From positions 1 through 59,836 of IMG/VR virus record IMGVR_UViG_3300046804_002698: a stretch of DNA of 59,836 nt; one strand, 5' to 3'. This stretch comes from a virus. The position numbers were made by a program, and so were the translations under genes. Shown here piece by piece: positions 40,849 to 51,200 of this stretch (its first letter is position 1; each line of letters opens with the position of its first letter). Under the pieces are notes generated by a model. The model worked only from the letters and a program-made list of their open reading frames with translations, was not told where the DNA came from and searched no databases.

Positions 40849-41619
40849 GTGGCCTTGTTTCTTATTGACCAAGCAAAAGTTAATGCGTATAGCGTATCTA
40901 TAAAATTTGGCAGAACAATAAAAATATCTTCATTAAAGAATGAAAACTTTAAAGTATATACAGATGTAGCAACTCCAGTACAGGTTACAGCACCATTTGA
41001 AATTATAAATACAATTAAAGATTATAATCAGATTTCTAGAGTTATTAGTCTTTATTGGAAAGCAAATTTAGTTGATGGGCAATCATATTATATTAGAGTT
41101 GAAAACCTTGTAGATTCAGCTGGTTCTATAGCGCCAAATGAATTAATTAAATTTACTTTTGTTTCTTCAGCGACTCCGTCGGATAAAGAATTCGTAGATC
41201 CAGGTATGGTTCCTGTTTTAATTGAAGATAAATCAGTTAGAACAGAAGCCGATATTAGTTATAACGTAGTTGCAAAAAATCCATTATTTTATATAGAAAA
41301 CGTAGATCCAATTGACGGAGATTTTTATTTATCAAATGATTATAACTACGGAAGAATAACAGTAACATTTAATGAAAAACCCGCTTCAAACTTTTTAAAT
41401 AATAAATATTTTTTATGTCAAAGAAAAAAAATACAAAAAGCTCCAAGCAGATGGGAAAATATTTCAACTAATGTAAGTACACATTCTTGGAAGTCAGAAG
41501 TATATATTGATTTTCCTTCATTAGACGAAGCAACGCCATCATATTTTACTAGCGGTAAAGATTATTTTGAACAAGGTTATAAATATAGAATCAAAATATC
41601 TAAAGATATTGGTATTTAA
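40849..41619 (+). CDS. Ig-like structural protein, GTG start (256 aa)
   Basis: GTG at 40849 is preceded by GGAGAGTATT. The beta-rich protein (ALFLIDQAKVNAYSVSIKFG; VSLYWKANLVDGQSYYIRVE) resembles bacterial Ig-like folds and ends with a second such domain. Probably a tail or head-tail decoration protein. The exact family is uncertain. Confidence 0.55.
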   Translation: MALFLIDQAKVNAYSVSIKFGRTIKISSLKNENFKVYTDVATPVQVTAPFEIINTIKDYNQISRVISLYWKANLVDGQSYYIRVENLVDSAGSIAPNELIKFTFVSSATPSDKEFVDPGMVPVLIEDKSVRTEADISYNVVAKNPLFYIENVDPIDGDFYLSNDYNYGRITVTFNEKPASNFLNNKYFLCQRKKIQKAPSRWENISTNVSTHSWKSEVYIDFPSLDEATPSYFTSGKDYFEQGYKYRIKISKDIGI

Positions 41620-41621
41620 TT

Positions 41622-42035
41622 ATGGCTAATTTTTTATATAAAAAAGCTAAACAATCAATATTAAATGCAGAAATAAATTTTATTTCAAATAATTTAAAAT
41701 TATTAATTATTGATAAAACACATTATACTCCAGATGAAAATACAGATCAGTATGTTTCTGATATACCTGCAAATGCAATTAAAAAAAGATCAAATAATAT
41801 TCAAAACGTTACAAATTCTTTAGGCGTTATAGATGCAAATGATATATCTATAACTGATTATAATGGGGGTTTTTTTGATGCAATAGTTATGTATGTAGAT
41901 ACTGGTTCCGATTCGACTTCAAAATTAATATTTTTTATAGATAGTTCATCTGGTTTACCTTTTGATGTTTCCAATTCAATCACTCCTATTACTATCATTT
42001 GGAATGATTTATCTAACAAAATACTTTCTATTTAG
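41622..42035 (+). CDS. conserved phage structural protein (137 aa)
   Basis: MANFLYKKAKQSILNAEINF, then LLIIDKTHYTPDENTDQYVS and strands with AIVMYVDTGSDSTSKLIFFI. I recall this pattern from a small phage structural family adjacent to fibre genes, perhaps a fibre-connector. AT-rich and follows directly after 40849. Confidence 0.6.
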   Translation: MANFLYKKAKQSILNAEINFISNNLKLLIIDKTHYTPDENTDQYVSDIPANAIKKRSNNIQNVTNSLGVIDANDISITDYNGGFFDAIVMYVDTGSDSTSKLIFFIDSSSGLPFDVSNSITPITIIWNDLSNKILSI

Positions 42036-42043
42036 GAGATTTT

Positions 42044-42382
42044 ATGGCGACTAATTATCCATCATCTTTAGATAATTTTGTTAATCCCACCGCAACAGAC
42101 ACATTAAATTCTGTTACAGTACCTCACCATCAACAGCATGCAGATTTAAATGATGCAGTAGAAGGTATACAAACAGTTCTTGGTCTTAGTCCAGCTGGAT
42201 CTCATTTGACAGTTAAAGATAGAATCATTGCAGCTGAAACAAATATTTTAAATCAATCGGTTTTAAATGGATTAACAGATGTTACTATATCATCAGTTGC
42301 AAACGGTCAAGTTTTAAGATACAACGGTACACAGTGGGTTAACTACGCAGAATCAGATCTTGTTGATGGAGGAAATTTTTAA
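42044..42382 (+). CDS. fibre-associated protein (112 aa)
   Basis: MATNYPSSLDNFVNPTATDT and VTVPHHQQHADLNDAVEGIQ, followed by GSVKDR-type VKDRIIAAE and the module TDVTISSVANGQVLRYNGTQ that recurs in the large fibres. Likely a short fibre or a chaperone-like starter piece. Ribosome site AGGAGAT. Confidence 0.6.
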   Translation: MATNYPSSLDNFVNPTATDTLNSVTVPHHQQHADLNDAVEGIQTVLGLSPAGSHLTVKDRIIAAETNILNQSVLNGLTDVTISSVANGQVLRYNGTQWVNYAESDLVDGGNF

Positions 42383-42384
42383 AA

Positions 42385-43698
42385 ATGGCTAATACTTTAA
42401 GAATTAAAAGAAGATCTAGTTCCGGTGCGTCTGGCGCACCAGGAAGTTTAGAGAACGCTGAGTTAGCCTTTAATGAAGCTGATGATACACTTTATTATGG
42501 CAAGGGAACTGGCGGGGCTGGCGGTTCTGCAACAAGCGTTATAGCAATAGCTGGTTCTGGTGCCTACATCACTAAGGGCACAGATCAAACAATATCTGGT
42601 AATAAAACTTTTTCTGGAACAGTAGCTGTTTCAACTCCAACAGCAAACGCACACGCAACAACTAAATCATATGTAGATGGATTAGTAGCCAATATTAATG
42701 CAAATGTTTCTAATGTTGCAACTTCATTTACCGTTGCTGGCGATAGTGGTTCAAATCAAACCATAACTTCCGGTGTTGATACTTTAACAATTGTTGGTGG
42801 AACTGGACTTAGTTCTGTAGCTGGTGCAACAGATACAATTACTCTAAATTTAGATAGCACAGCTGTAACAGCAGGTTCATATGGCGGTGCAAACACAGTC
42901 GCAACCTTTACCGTTGACGCTCAAGGTCGTTTGACAGCAGCAAGTAATGCAACAATTAATATTAATGCTGGTCAAATAACAGGTTTTACCGAAGATGCAC
43001 AAGACGCAGCCGCTGTTCTTTTCACCAACGCAACCCATTCTGGCGTTTCTGTAGCTTATGATGACGCTAACTCAAAGTTGGCAATAACAAATCTTGGAGT
43101 TACATCTTTAACTGGTACATCAAATGAGATTTCCGTTTCTGCAGCTAATGGGGCAGTAACACTAAGTCTTCCATCTAATGTAACCATTTCTAATAATTTA
43201 ACAGTTACTGGCGATTTAACAGTTCAAGGTAATGTCGTCACATTAAATGCATCTACTGTAACTGTAGAAGATAAAAATATAGTTCTTGCAAATACTTCTT
43301 CGCCAACAGATATTACTGCTGATGGCGCTGGAATTACTGTACTTGGTTCAACTAATAAGAGTTTTAACTGGGTTGACGCAACAGATTCTTGGACATCTTC
43401 AGAACATTTAAATTTACTCATTGGCAAAGAATATAAGATTAATGGAACAACTGTTCTTTCTTCTTCAACTCTTGGTTCTGGAGTAGTTTATTCAAGCTTA
43501 ACAAGCGTTGGAGTAATTGACACTGGTATTTGGCAAGGTACGCCAGTTAGTGTGCTATTTGGTGGTACCGGAGCAACAACGGCTTCAGACGCAAGAGTTA
43601 ATCTTGGCTTAGGCACTATATCAGTGCAGAATGCAAATAACGTAACAATAACTGGCGGATCTATCGACGGTATCACATTTGATGGTGGAACCTTTTAA
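42385..43698 (+). CDS. tail fibre protein A, beta-repeat type (437 aa)
   Basis: Starts with the N-terminal adaptor-like segment LRIKRRSSSGASGAPGSLEN followed by ELAFNEADDTLYYGKG, then repeats TVTGDLTVQGNVVTLNASTV. It shares modules with the fibres at 43715, 48277 and 58332. Trimeric beta-helical receptor fibres are typical of such repeats. Ends GGSIDGITFDGGTF. No shift sites. Confidence 0.72.
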   Translation: MANTLRIKRRSSSGASGAPGSLENAELAFNEADDTLYYGKGTGGAGGSATSVIAIAGSGAYITKGTDQTISGNKTFSGTVAVSTPTANAHATTKSYVDGLVANINANVSNVATSFTVAGDSGSNQTITSGVDTLTIVGGTGLSSVAGATDTITLNLDSTAVTAGSYGGANTVATFTVDAQGRLTAASNATININAGQITGFTEDAQDAAAVLFTNATHSGVSVAYDDANSKLAITNLGVTSLTGTSNEISVSAANGAVTLSLPSNVTISNNLTVTGDLTVQGNVVTLNASTVTVEDKNIVLANTSSPTDITADGAGITVLGSTNKSFNWVDATDSWTSSEHLNLLIGKEYKINGTTVLSSSTLGSGVVYSSLTSVGVIDTGIWQGTPVSVLFGGTGATTASDARVNLGLGTISVQNANNVTITGGSIDGITFDGGTF

Positions 43699-43714
43699 GT
43701 AGGAAAGGTTTTTC

Positions 43715-46291
43715 ATGGCTACACCAAATATAGTTAAGGGCCAAATTGCAATTGACCCTACAAACGACTTGCTATATTATGTAAATGAATCAAATACTTT
43801 AGTATCAACATCTCTATCGTGGGCAAAAAATAATACTGCAATACAAACAACAGAAAACGTTGTCATAGATGGTGATCTTACTGTTTCTGGAACAACTGTA
43901 ACAGTAAATGCAGAAACGCTTCTTATTGAAGATAATATTATTGTGTTAAACACTGGGGCAACAGGTTCTCCATCACTTAATGCGGGCATAGAAGTTGAAA
44001 GAGGCACTTCAACTAATGTTCAAATTCGTTGGAATGAATCCACTGATAAATGGCAGTTCAGCAACGATGGAACAACTTTTTATAATATTATTGGAGAAGG
44101 ATTAGATTTATCTGCAAATGTTACTGGTAATTTAACCGGAAATGCAGACACAGCAAGCAAGCTATCTTCCGCTAAAAAAATAGAATTAACAGGACCAGTT
44201 ACTGGATATGCACTATTTGATGGATCAGCAAACGTCCAGATATCAACATCATTAATGTCTGAAACAACAAGTATAAATTCTTTATCTGATGTTACTTTAA
44301 GTTCACCCTCTTCTGGAGAATTCTTAAAATATAATGGCAATGCTTGGGTTAATGATGCAATAGATCTTGGCACAGATACTACTGGTAACTATGTTGCAAA
44401 TCTAAATGCTGGCACAGGCATAAATCTTTTAAATGCTTCTGGCGAAGCTGTATCTCCAACTATTTCTGTCAATACTTCTGTAATTCAAACTAGAGTAACA
44501 AATGTTTCTGATACAGAGATAGGCTATTTGGATGGTGTAACGTCTGCGATTCAAAATCAATTAGATTCTAAAGCTCCAACTTCATCGCCAACATTTACTG
44601 GTACTGTTTCTGGAATAACAAAATCAATGGTTGGCTTAACTAACGTCGACAATACTTCAGATTTAAATAAACCAATCTCTACCGCAACGCAAACCGCTTT
44701 AAACCTTAAGGCAAATATAGCTTCACCAACATTTACTGGTAATGTAAATATTTCTACTCTTTTTGTTGATTCTATAGAAATAGATCCAACTGGGGCAACA
44801 GATGGTAAAGTATTAAAATTTAATTCTTCTTTAGGTAAATTTGTTCCAGCAGAAGACAGTGTTGCTACAGCAGGATCTCTTAATATAAGTGACTTAGCTG
44901 ATGTTACCATTGGCTCTTTGGTTAATGGGCAAGTATTAAAATATAATGGTTCTGCCTGGGTTAATCAAACAGATAATGTTGGGACAACAATTAATAATTT
45001 AGATGATATCGGAGACGTAAATGTTTCTTCAAAATCAACAAATGATTTACTAAAGTGGGATGGTAGCGCATGGGTTGCCGTTACACCAACAAAATCAATG
45101 GTTGGCTTATCTAATGCAGATAATACTACTGATTTAAACAAACCAATTTCAAATGCTACACAAACCGCACTTGATCTTAAAGCAAACGCAAATACATCAC
45201 CAACTATAACATTAAGTGGTGATTTAAGTGGAAATGTTACTTTATCAAATTTAGCAAATGCAACACTAACTGCTACAATTGTTGCAGACTCAGTTGCATT
45301 AGGAACAGATACAACTGGCAACTATGTCTCTTCATTAGTTGCTGGTACTGGGATTACGTTGACCAACGGAACGGCTTCCGAGGGCGGAACTCCTACTATT
45401 TCTGTAACATCGAATACCTATCAACCACTCGATGCTGACCTCACAGCAATCGCTGCGCTTTCGGGGACATCTGGAATTCTCAAAAAAACTGCTACTGACA
45501 CATGGGCACTTGATACAGCGACTTTTGTAACCACATCAGATACTGGTTCGGTCACTAGCACGATGATTCTCAACGGAACAATTGTTAACGCAGATATCAA
45601 TTCATCCGCCGCTATAGCTTATTCTAAGCTTACACTAACTAACTCAGTAGTTAATGCTGATATTAATTCTTCAGCAGCAATAGATCTTTCTAAGTTAGCA
45701 TCTGGCACTTCAGCGCAAATAGTATTAGCTAATTCATCAGGAGTTCCAACTTATGCTACAGTTTCTGGTGATATAACTATTACAAATACTGGCAACGCAC
45801 AAATAGCTTCAAATACTATAGTTAATGCAGATATCAGCACCACTGCAGCAATTGCTTATTCAAAACTTTCATTGAGCAACTCCGTAGTAAATGCCGATAT
45901 TAATTCAGCAGCTGCAATAGATTATTCTAAATTAAATTTATCAAATAATATTACTACAACCGACCTACAGTCAGGTGCCGCAAGAGCAGGATTTAATTCA
46001 ATTTTAAGAACAGTTACCTCAAGCAATACTTTGGTCTCTACAGACCTTGCTAAATTAATAGTAGCAAACAGCTCCTCGGATATGACCATAACTATTTCTA
46101 CTTCTGCTACATTTAATGATGGAGATAGAATAGATCTTTTAAGAGCTGGAACTGGAGAGGTTACAATAGCTGGATCTGGAATAACAGTAAATGGCACTCC
46201 AGGGTATCGTTTGCGTGCGCAATGGTCGTCTGCTACACTTATAAGATTAAATTCAACTACCTGGGTGGCAGTTGGCGATCTAAAGGTTTAA
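43715..46291 (+). CDS. large tail fibre protein B (858 aa)
   Basis: Repetitive protein with modules SLSDVTLSSPSSGEFLKYNG and VNADINSSAAIAYSKLTLTN repeated several times, ending in a C-terminal segment PGYRLRAQWSSATLIRLNST that matches the end of the 58332 fibre. A GC-rich island at 45355-45560 encodes YQPLDADLTAIAALSGTSGI, a motif widespread in phage fibres, so the gene looks mosaic. No CGG in frame. The ribosome site is AGGAAAGG. Confidence 0.75.
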   Translation: MATPNIVKGQIAIDPTNDLLYYVNESNTLVSTSLSWAKNNTAIQTTENVVIDGDLTVSGTTVTVNAETLLIEDNIIVLNTGATGSPSLNAGIEVERGTSTNVQIRWNESTDKWQFSNDGTTFYNIIGEGLDLSANVTGNLTGNADTASKLSSAKKIELTGPVTGYALFDGSANVQISTSLMSETTSINSLSDVTLSSPSSGEFLKYNGNAWVNDAIDLGTDTTGNYVANLNAGTGINLLNASGEAVSPTISVNTSVIQTRVTNVSDTEIGYLDGVTSAIQNQLDSKAPTSSPTFTGTVSGITKSMVGLTNVDNTSDLNKPISTATQTALNLKANIASPTFTGNVNISTLFVDSIEIDPTGATDGKVLKFNSSLGKFVPAEDSVATAGSLNISDLADVTIGSLVNGQVLKYNGSAWVNQTDNVGTTINNLDDIGDVNVSSKSTNDLLKWDGSAWVAVTPTKSMVGLSNADNTTDLNKPISNATQTALDLKANANTSPTITLSGDLSGNVTLSNLANATLTATIVADSVALGTDTTGNYVSSLVAGTGITLTNGTASEGGTPTISVTSNTYQPLDADLTAIAALSGTSGILKKTATDTWALDTATFVTTSDTGSVTSTMILNGTIVNADINSSAAIAYSKLTLTNSVVNADINSSAAIDLSKLASGTSAQIVLANSSGVPTYATVSGDITITNTGNAQIASNTIVNADISTTAAIAYSKLSLSNSVVNADINSAAAIDYSKLNLSNNITTTDLQSGAARAGFNSILRTVTSSNTLVSTDLAKLIVANSSSDMTITISTSATFNDGDRIDLLRAGTGEVTIAGSGITVNGTPGYRLRAQWSSATLIRLNSTTWVAVGDLKV

Positions 46292-46295
46292 TTTT

Positions 46296-46711
46296 ATGAC
46301 AATTCCAGCAGGTAGTGCAGGACGGAGCAAGAAGAAACGCTAAACCATCTGTTTCAGCTCGGCACAAGTCAAGCTAATGTTAATTCCGCGATCACATCTG
46401 CTGGATTTACAGTAGGAACCGTATCAACAACTGATACTAGCGACTCTAATGCGGTAGACACTTTAGCTATTGCCCTTACGGATACAACTGTGGCGTTATT
46501 AGGGGAAGCTATTAATTATACAAAATACATTTTAGCTTCTGCACCACCACCACCTCCTCCTCCACCAGATGGTGGTGGAGGACCTCCGCCAGATAATGGT
46601 GGAGGAGTTCCACCACCACCTCCGCCACCAGTTTTTGCAGCTTGTGATAGTTGTGGTGGCGGTAGCGGTTCTATATGTGTTACAATCAAGGGTACTGTTG
46701 GATGTATATAA
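46296..46711 (+). CDS. small proline-rich tail protein with two shift sites (137 aa)
   Basis: From ATG 46296 (MTIPAGSAG) the frame hits CGGA at 46323 and then CGGC at 46360; two four-base codons bring it into the frame of the C-terminal half. The predicted protein has a PASTA-like segment TSQANVNSAITSAGFTVGTV, a polyproline stretch (about 9 prolines, twice) and a Cys/Gly end (CDSCGGGSGSICV). A single different shift could also join the ends, so the two-shift reading is inferred from the CGG rule. Confidence 0.6.
46323..46326 (+). other. CGGA shift site 5
   Basis: AGT GCA GGA CGG AGC AAG AAG AAA CGC TAA stops the first frame after 15 codons. Four-base reading continues GSAG-x-ARRNAKPSVSA to the next site. 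Confidence 0.65.
46360..46363 (+). other. CGGC shift site 6
   Basis: In the new frame GCT CGG CAC AAG TCA AGC TAA would stop again; reading CGGC as four bases gives VSA-x-TSQANVNSAITSAG, which matches the downstream coding frame. It is the only site with C as fourth base. Confidence 0.6.
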
Positions 46712-46713
46712 AA

Positions 46714-46736
46714 TTAATTTATTAATTATAAATTAA
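46714..46736 (+). repeat. 9-bp AT inverted repeat before the GNAT gene
   Basis: TTAATTTAT and ATAAATTAA around TAATT, lying between the polyproline gene and its neighbour. Could be a weak stem or operator. Confidence 0.45.
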
Positions 46737-46753
46737 GGAGTTATATTTTAAAT

Positions 46754-47233
46754 ATGAGTGATAATAATAATTCTTGGCAAGATGTTACAACTGGTTATGA
46801 GCAAACTCAAGAAGGGTTTTTTCAAGAGTGGGCTTTCTTTGAACAAAAATTTGGTGAATTTGGAACTCCAGGTTTTTCTGAACAAACGCTTCCTGCAAGA
46901 TTTCCAGGAATTACTGGTCATAATAATGAAGTAAATGTTAGATTTACTTTTTATAGAGGAGAAGATGGTCAGCTCCTATTTGTTCATGGGTGTTACATAG
47001 ATGAATATGATAATAATCTACAAAAACCATTTATTTGGTTGGCGCATCCAGATCATCAAAGACAGGGTCTTGGAACAATGATGGCTAATTATATAATTGA
47101 AAGATATAAAGCAGAAAGAAATGAAGATTTTACTTACGAAAAAAGTTTAAGAAATACTTTATATACAGCTCCAGCAGCTAATTTTACTAATAAATATGTT
47201 AACAATATATATCAACAAAAAAATAAGATGTAA
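46754..47233 (+). CDS. GNAT-family acetyltransferase (159 aa)
   Basis: The acetyl-CoA binding loop is seen as WLAHPDHQRQGLGTMMANYI (R/Q-x-x-G-x-G), after a beta strand FLFVHGCYIDEYD, in the order expected for GNAT folds. The N-terminal 55 residues vary. It would acetylate an amine on a small molecule or protein, possibly modifying the tail-fibre tip or a host target. Ribosome site AAGGAG. Confidence 0.75.
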   Translation: MSDNNNSWQDVTTGYEQTQEGFFQEWAFFEQKFGEFGTPGFSEQTLPARFPGITGHNNEVNVRFTFYRGEDGQLLFVHGCYIDEYDNNLQKPFIWLAHPDHQRQGLGTMMANYIIERYKAERNEDFTYEKSLRNTLYTAPAANFTNKYVNNIYQQKNKM

Positions 47234-47257
47234 TTATTATTGTGACATAATCATCAT

Positions 47258-47485
47258 ATGACACCATGGCAAGAATATAAAAAAAAGTTAGGTCAAACCC
47301 GTCCTTGGGATATAGTTAACCCTAATGCTGAGTATGTTCCAGAAGAAGAGGCTAAAAGACGATTGTCTTTTTGTGAGACTTGTCCAAGTTTAATTAAATT
47401 TACGCATCAATGTAAAGAGTGTGGTTGTTTTATGAAACTTAAAACAAAATTATCAAAAGCTGAATGTCCTTTAGGTAAATGGTAA
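47258..47485 (+). CDS. small zinc protein of the CPLGKW type (75 aa)
   Basis: LSFCETCPSLIKFTHQCKEC is followed by GCFMKLKTKLSKAECPLGKW. Four or five cysteines fit a zinc ribbon, and the CPLGKW ending is, as I recall, common to small phage proteins found next to fibre and oxygenase genes. The start ATG lies 25 bases past the GNAT stop. Confidence 0.65.
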   Translation: MTPWQEYKKKLGQTRPWDIVNPNAEYVPEEEAKRRLSFCETCPSLIKFTHQCKECGCFMKLKTKLSKAECPLGKW

Positions 47486-48216
47486 TGTTTGATTTTGGTA
47501 ATACTGAAACGCATGAATATAAAAATTATATAAATTTTGTTGACGAACAAACTAATAAGCCAATAAATTATAAAGAAATAGATAAAAATAATTTTCCTTA
47601 TAAATATGTAGAAAATCAAGAACTACCTAAAATTTTTACTCAAGAAAATTTTTTATCACAAGAAGAATGTGAATATTTAGTTTGGATGGCGGAAACAGTT
47701 CTTCAATGGCCAAAATCATCTTTAAATTTTTGGGATAAAAGAAATTTTAATTTATTTAATGATCTTCCAAGGCATCATTACGCAGGAGTAGAAACAGCTA
47801 AATTAATACTTAGCATTCATTCAAAGGCAAAAGAATTTGTTTCTACTGCATTTGGTAAAGAATGTTACGCTGATCAAATTGGTATCATTAGATGGCCGCC
47901 AGGAAGCTTTCAACCCCCCCACATTGACAATGTCCCAGAATTAAATAGAGTTGCTGGTTGTGTAATATATTTAAATGATGATTATGAGGGTGGAGAAACA
48001 TTTTATCCATATTATAAAAAAATACATACACCTAAGACAGGAAGCATATTTGCTCACGATAGTGGTCATTCTCATCTTCATGGTGTTACTAAAATTAAAG
48101 AAAAAACAAGATATACTATTTCTTCAACTTGGACAGAAAACCCATATCAATCAGCGTATGAGAAACAGATAACTTTTACTCAAAATTATTTAAATAATGT
48201 ACAGCCTAATTGGTAA
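47485..48216 (+). CDS. 2-oxoglutarate/Fe(II) dioxygenase, prolyl-4-hydroxylase-like (243 aa)
   Basis: IIRWPPGSFQPPHIDNVPEL provides H-x-D; GSIFAHDSGHSHLHGVTKIK gives the distal histidine, and KTRYTISSTW the arginine that holds 2-oxoglutarate. The order matches the P4H domain. Preceded by the CPLGKW gene with stop/start overlap (TAATG); an ATG at 47479 is an alternative start. It may hydroxylate a virion or host protein. A second oxygenase-like domain occurs at the N-terminus of the 3544-6903 product. Confidence 0.82.
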   Translation: MFDFGNTETHEYKNYINFVDEQTNKPINYKEIDKNNFPYKYVENQELPKIFTQENFLSQEECEYLVWMAETVLQWPKSSLNFWDKRNFNLFNDLPRHHYAGVETAKLILSIHSKAKEFVSTAFGKECYADQIGIIRWPPGSFQPPHIDNVPELNRVAGCVIYLNDDYEGGETFYPYYKKIHTPKTGSIFAHDSGHSHLHGVTKIKEKTRYTISSTWTENPYQSAYEKQITFTQNYLNNVQPNW

Positions 48217-48276
48217 ATATATGATAATATAGTTACTATTGTTTATGATTTTAACAGTTAATTTTAAGGAGATAAA

Positions 48277-51200
48277 ATGGCTTATAGTGGCTCGATATTT
48301 GCTGTAAATAACACGCTTCTTCTCAAGAGGTCAGACGAATCTAATAACGCGCCAAGTTCTTTGCAATTAGGCGAGATTGCTATAAACGTAGCCGATGGAA
48401 AGTTGTTTTACAAAAACAGTACTGCAAATGCAGTAATACGGAGTTAATTTAATATCTAATGTTGTTGGCACAGCTAACCAAGTAAGCGTTACTGCAAATG
48501 CAACTTCTGGAGTTTACACATTAAGTCTTCCTTCAACAGTAAACATAGGCAATGTTAATGCAAATACATTAACTGTTAATGGAATTTCTATTGACCCAAC
48601 AGGCGCAACAACAAATCAAGTTCTTAAGTTTGATGGAAATAATTTTGTTCCAGGAACTGATACAGGTTTAGCTGGCACTGTTTACACCGCAACCATTGGG
48701 GATGGTTCCGCAACAACCTATACTCTTACTCATGGTCTTGGGACTAGAGACGTTGTAGTCGTTGCAAGAAACGCCGCAAGTCCTTATGAAGTAATTGATG
48801 TTCGTTGGGAAGCTACAACAACTGGAACAGTAACATTAGATTTCTCAGCCGCACCATCTAATAATTCCGTAAGAGTTGGCGTTTATGCCGCAGTTGCTGG
48901 TTCAACAATTACAATTGCATCAATTGATGATCTTGGTGATGTTACATTATCTTCTCCTGCAAATGGTGATTTCCTTCGTTACAATGGCTCAGCATGGATA
49001 AATGATGCAGTTAATTTGTCAACTGACACAATTGGTTCATATGTCGAATCACTTGTTGCCGGTACTGGGATCACATTAGCAAACAATAGTGGAGAAGGTT
49101 CAACTCCAACAATTTCAGTAACAGCTAATACCTACGATGCTTATGGTGCCGCAGCTGCAGCTGAATCAAATGCATACGCCAATGCACAAATTTATACAAA
49201 TGCAGCTGTAAGATCTTTTGAGGTTGCTGGAGATTCAGGAACTTCTAAGACAATAACAACAGGTAATTCTACCACTAGCGGTGACACTTTAACTATTTCT
49301 GGTGGGACTGGTTTGACGTCGGTAACCTCAAATACCGATACCATCACCCTTAACCTTGATAACACTGCAGTAGCTGCAGGTTCTTATGGCAATGCAAATA
49401 CAGTCCCGAACTATACTGTAGACGCTCAAGGTCGCTTAACTGCAGCATCCAATACTTCAATTAGCATTCTTGCAAGTCAAGTTTCAGACTTCTCTGCTAA
49501 CACAAGAGCACAGATAAGCACATCTGGCAGTGAGTTAAATTATAATTCTTCAACTGGCGTTATAAGCTTCACAAGTGCAGGAGTAACTTCACTTGCTGGT
49601 ACAGCTAATGAGGTTGAGGTTTCAGCCTCTAATGGAGCAGTAACAGTTGGTCTTCCTTCAAATGTTACAATTGGTCAAGATCTTACCGTTACAGGTAACC
49701 TTACGGTTCAAGGCAATACAACAACGCTTAACACAGAAACACTTGCGGTAGAAGACAATAAGGTTCTCTTAAACTCAAGCGTAACAGGATCTCCTTCAGC
49801 AGATGCTGGAATTGAAGTTGAACGCGGTACTTCAACAAACGTTGAACTTCGCTGGAATGAAACTAATGATAAATGGCAGTTTACTAATGATGGAACAACT
49901 TATGTTAATATTGCAAGCAATACAGATGTAAGCACCGCCTATTCAAACTCCACATCATACACAGACAGTGCTATTTCAAATGTTAATAACACCATCGCAA
50001 ATATCGCAACATCGTTCACTGTTGCTGGCGATACGGGCACAAATCAAACAATTACATCGGGAACAGATACCTTAACCATATCTGGTGGCACTGGTTTGAG
50101 CTCAGTTGGAAGCAACACTGATACAATTACAATTAATCTTGATAATACATCTGTATCTGCTGGCACATATGGCAATGCAAATACTATTCCAAGCTTTACT
50201 GTTGACGCACAGGGCCGTCTAACTGCAGCTTCAAGTAACGCTGTTAATATTCTTGCAAGCCAAGTTTCTGACTTTACTGCAAATGCAAGAGCTGCCATAA
50301 GTGTATCAGGAGATCTTTCCTATAATTCAAGCACTGGTGTTATAAGCTTTACAAACGATGCGGGTGACATTGAGTCGGTAACTGCTGGCACAGGTCTTAG
50401 TGGCGGCGGAACTTCGGGTGCTGTTACATTAAACCTTGCTAATACAACTGTAACAGCTGGTAACTACGGTGCAGCAAATACTGTAGCCACATTCACTGTA
50501 GACGCTCAGGGACGCCTTACAGCAGCCTCTAACTCAGCCATATCAATTGTTGCTTCACAAATTAGTGACCTTTCTTCAAATGCGGTAACATCTTTGACTG
50601 GTACGGCAAATGAAGTTGAAGTTTCAGCTTCTGCTGGTTCAATCACAATTGGTCTTCCTTCCAATGTCACAATTGGTCAAGACTTGACCGTTTCAGGTAA
50701 CCTTACTGTTAATGGAAACGTTACAACTCTTAATACTGAAACCTTAGCTGTTGAAGATAATATTATAGTTCTTAACTCTGGAGTCACAGGTGCTCCATCA
50801 ACAAATGCTGGTATTCAAGTTGAGCGTGGAACATCTGCCGATGTTCAAATTCGTTGGAATGAATCATCAGACAAATGGGAGTTTACCAATGACGGAACTA
50901 ATTACACAGAACTTGGCGATACTACAACAGCAATACTTAAGTCTGAGATAAATGCAAAAGGTGACTTAATTGTAGGTAGCGCAAATGATACGCCTGCAAT
51001 TCTATCAGTTGGAACAAATGGTTCTTTCCTAAAGGCAAATTCATCTGCAACATATGGTGTTGAATGGGCTTCAATCCCAACAATCAATGCAATAGACGAT
51101 ATTGGCGATGTAACAATAACATCTGTAGCTTCTGGCGATTTCTTAAAGTATAACGGATCGGCTTGGGTTAATGATGCAATTAATCTTGGAACAGACACCG

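Noticed and set aside
21500-48450. Removal of a four-base CGGA insert from the RNA or DNA
   Set aside because: It restores frame equally well, but the protease motif H-x-G-x-T-x-N needs one residue at the site, and no process is known that excises four bases at such varied contexts.
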